Below are positions 15,148 through 16,369 of a stretch of DNA of 16,369 bases, piece after piece. The notes under the pieces are model-generated. The model saw nothing but the letters and a program-made list of their open reading frames with translations. It was not told the DNA's origin and made no database searches. The translations under genes were made by a program, and so were the position numbers. Source of the DNA: Syntrophaceae bacterium UBA4059 (GTDB lineage Bacteria > Desulfobacterota > Syntrophia > Syntrophales > Smithellaceae); assembly GCA_002382045.1 (NCBI GenBank), contig DFZJ01000035.1, positions 9,646 to 26,014 of the forward strand. The letters run 5' to 3'. The first letter of the stretch is position 1. Each line of letters begins with the position of its first letter.

Positions 15148-16023
15148 TTATTTATCTTCAGGTTTTCCGATCAAACCTTTGGCGTCTTTATCTTCCAGTT
15201 CCAGTTTCGGCGATGTGTTTTTTATTCTTTTTTCAACAACTTTTATATGTTCAGCCGGAGATAAATGCTCAGGCGGCGTTCCGCCGATGCGTTCAATAGC
15301 GTCTCGGACTTCCTTGCCTACATTTTCATGGGTTTTAATGGCCATGCGCTGGTCTTTCACTCTTTCACGCGCCAGTTTATCGCGCGTCTGAGTCATGCGA
15401 AACTGATTGGCGGCAAGTTCGGTTGTACCCATTCTATCCATCAGATTTTCCTTCTCAGGAATATTCTTAAACCGTTTAATAGCATCGCGCCCCATGCCGC
15501 CATACATTCCTTTGTATCCGGCATCGTGAAAAACACCGAACATCTTGTCGTTTACACCTGCTTCGCGCGCCGCCCCGGAAAGAGCTTTAAATTCTTCCGC
15601 GGTATTTTTGCGAAGTTCCAGCCTTTCCAGATCAGCGGCAATGGCATCTGAAATTTCCTGGCGGCGTGTCTGGATGGCAAAATATTCTTGAGCATTGGCA
15701 ATTTCCGGTTTACGGGGATCGCCGTTTTGGGCAATCAAATAACAGGCAAAGCGGGACAAATGATAGTCCGTTACATCTCTGCTTCCACCCTTGCCGATAT
15801 CGATCATTTTGCCGGCGCCGGCAAAATGATGATCTGGATTATTTCCGGAACTATTACATGATATTATTGCTCTTTTGATGGCGTCTTCAAACCGCCGCCA
15901 CTGCGTATATCCCAAAAGAGGTTGAATGTCCCGTGCGCTCCAATACGCCGCGCCATATTCGTTTGTTTTTTTAAGGTCTTCAAAAGATTTGCTCCCCAGA
16001 GACACTAAATCTTTATCCGGCAT
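15148..16023 (-). CDS. dinD: DNA-damage-inducible protein D (DinD) homologue inside a type III R-M operon
   Basis: A 291-residue protein matching DinD throughout: the N-terminal NEYGAAYWSARDIQPLLGY (Bro-N-like DNA-binding region), then CNSSGNNPDHHF, LSRFACYLIAQNGDPRKP, AQEYFAIQTRRQE, HDAGYKGMYGGMG, MGTTELAANQFRMTQT, and VGKEVRDAIERIGGTPPE. Escherichia coli DinD (274 residues) is LexA-controlled and inhibits RecA-driven strand exchange; here the length is close to that. The frame is open from a TTG at 16038, but that codon lies within the ribosome binding site; AGGAG is 1 nt from the ATG at 16029 and 7 nt from the ATG at 16023, so 16023 is chosen. The mod stop codon TGA overlaps the ribosome binding site (TGAGGAG), suggesting translational coupling. 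No own promoter or LexA box was seen directly upstream. Confidence 0.9.
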   Translation of the reverse strand: MPDKDLVSLGSKSFEDLKKTNEYGAAYWSARDIQPLLGYTQWRRFEDAIKRAIISCNSSGNNPDHHFAGAGKMIDIGKGGSRDVTDYHLSRFACYLIAQNGDPRKPEIANAQEYFAIQTRRQEISDAIAADLERLELRKNTAEEFKALSGAAREAGVNDKMFGVFHDAGYKGMYGGMGRDAIKRFKNIPEKENLMDRMGTTELAANQFRMTQTRDKLARERVKDQRMAIKTHENVGKEVRDAIERIGGTPPEHLSPAEHIKVVEKRIKNTSPKLELEDKDAKGLIGKPEDK

Positions 16024-16034
16024 AACCATTCTCC

Positions 16035-16369
16035 TCAAATCACCTTGAATTCAATTCCCGCGTCTTTCATTTGCAGGGCGGTGTTGGTCTTGAGCTTGTC
16101 GTTGTTTTTGAATAGTCTGTCGAGCGTAAATACTTTCTGCGGTTTTGCGGCACTGATTTGCTTGATAATCTTATCATCAGCTCGCTCCAGCATCAGCGCA
16201 ATTTCGTTGTCGTTGACCAGAATATAACCTTTCTCCTCTTTGATCTTTGCCGTCAACGGCACACCGGCTTTGATAAGCAGTTCGTAAAGAACGTCTTCTA
16301 TCTTGGCGTGTTCATCCAGCGGTTCCAGATGCTGCTGCATCTGGGTGACCAGCTCTTCTTCTGTTTCAA
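16035..16369 (-). CDS. mod: Type III DNA methyltransferase Mod, C-terminal fragment (5' part outside window)
   Basis: The last 110 residues of a longer protein whose start is beyond the right edge; the frame is open to position 16369. The segment EDVLYELLIKAGVPLTAKI, then a short beta region (ILVNDNEIALML), and the end KPQKVFTLDRLFKNNDKLKTN followed by GIEFKVI match the C-terminus of type III (beta-class) N6-adenine methyltransferases. The catalytic DPPY and FxGxG motifs lie outside the window. Mod would methylate adenine in an asymmetric site and supply sequence recognition for Res. An in-frame ATG at 16340 is not the true start because the reading frame continues with protein-like sequence beyond it. 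Confidence 0.85.
   Translation of the reverse strand, partial: ETEEELVTQMQQHLEPLDEHAKIEDVLYELLIKAGVPLTAKIKEEKGYILVNDNEIALMLERADDKIIKQISAAKPQKVFTLDRLFKNNDKLKTNTALQMKDAGIEFKVI

Noticed and set aside
14329..15264. 311-residue open frame on the plus strand opposite res and the end of dinD
   Set aside because: It is antisense to a gene with clear helicase and nuclease motifs, and its own sequence has no domain features.

Overview
The window looks like a chromosomal segment of a Gram-negative, probably anaerobic bacterium of the Desulfobacterota (old Deltaproteobacteria), perhaps near Syntrophus/Smithella. This is inferred from gene content: a class III polyhydroxyalkanoate (PHA) synthase, a DUF1015 protein, a membrane-anchored TAXI-type binding protein, an AsmA-like protein, and many short palindromic intergenic repeats. 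No rRNA, tRNA, CRISPR array or insertion sequence was seen.

Left part (1-3987, minus strand): a PHA operon, read right to left as phaE, phaC, a tandem-GAF sensor protein, and a MaoC/PhaJ-type (R)-enoyl-CoA hydratase cut by the window edge. PhaJ would make (R)-3-hydroxyacyl-CoA from enoyl-CoA, and PhaC/PhaE would polymerise it. A good promoter candidate lies about 170 nt upstream of phaE. The PhaC has an unusual lysine-rich C-terminal tail. A small alpha/beta-hydrolase (3989-4471) precedes the operon on the same strand.

Middle part (4579-9058, plus strand): a DUF1015 protein, a small YajG-like lipoprotein, a TAXI/NMT1-like binding protein with an N-terminal membrane anchor and a doubtful 3' end, and an AsmA-like membrane protein. 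These look like envelope and housekeeping genes.

Right part (9059-16369): genes separated by repeat-rich spacers. They are a RhuM-Fic fusion protein (toxin-like) lying between two same-orientation copies of an ~82-bp palindromic element, a full-length RadC, a TTG-started four-helix membrane protein of unknown function, and, on the minus strand, a type III restriction-modification operon ordered mod (partial), dinD, res. The restriction operon is visibly more AT-rich than the PHA and DUF1015 genes, which suggests horizontal acquisition.

The most notable points are the DinD homologue inside a type III R-M operon, the RhuM-Fic gene with a possible operator and no separate antitoxin, the lysine-rich PhaC tail with a GAF sensor in the PHA operon, and a family of intergenic palindromes centred on ACCTTCAGGT.
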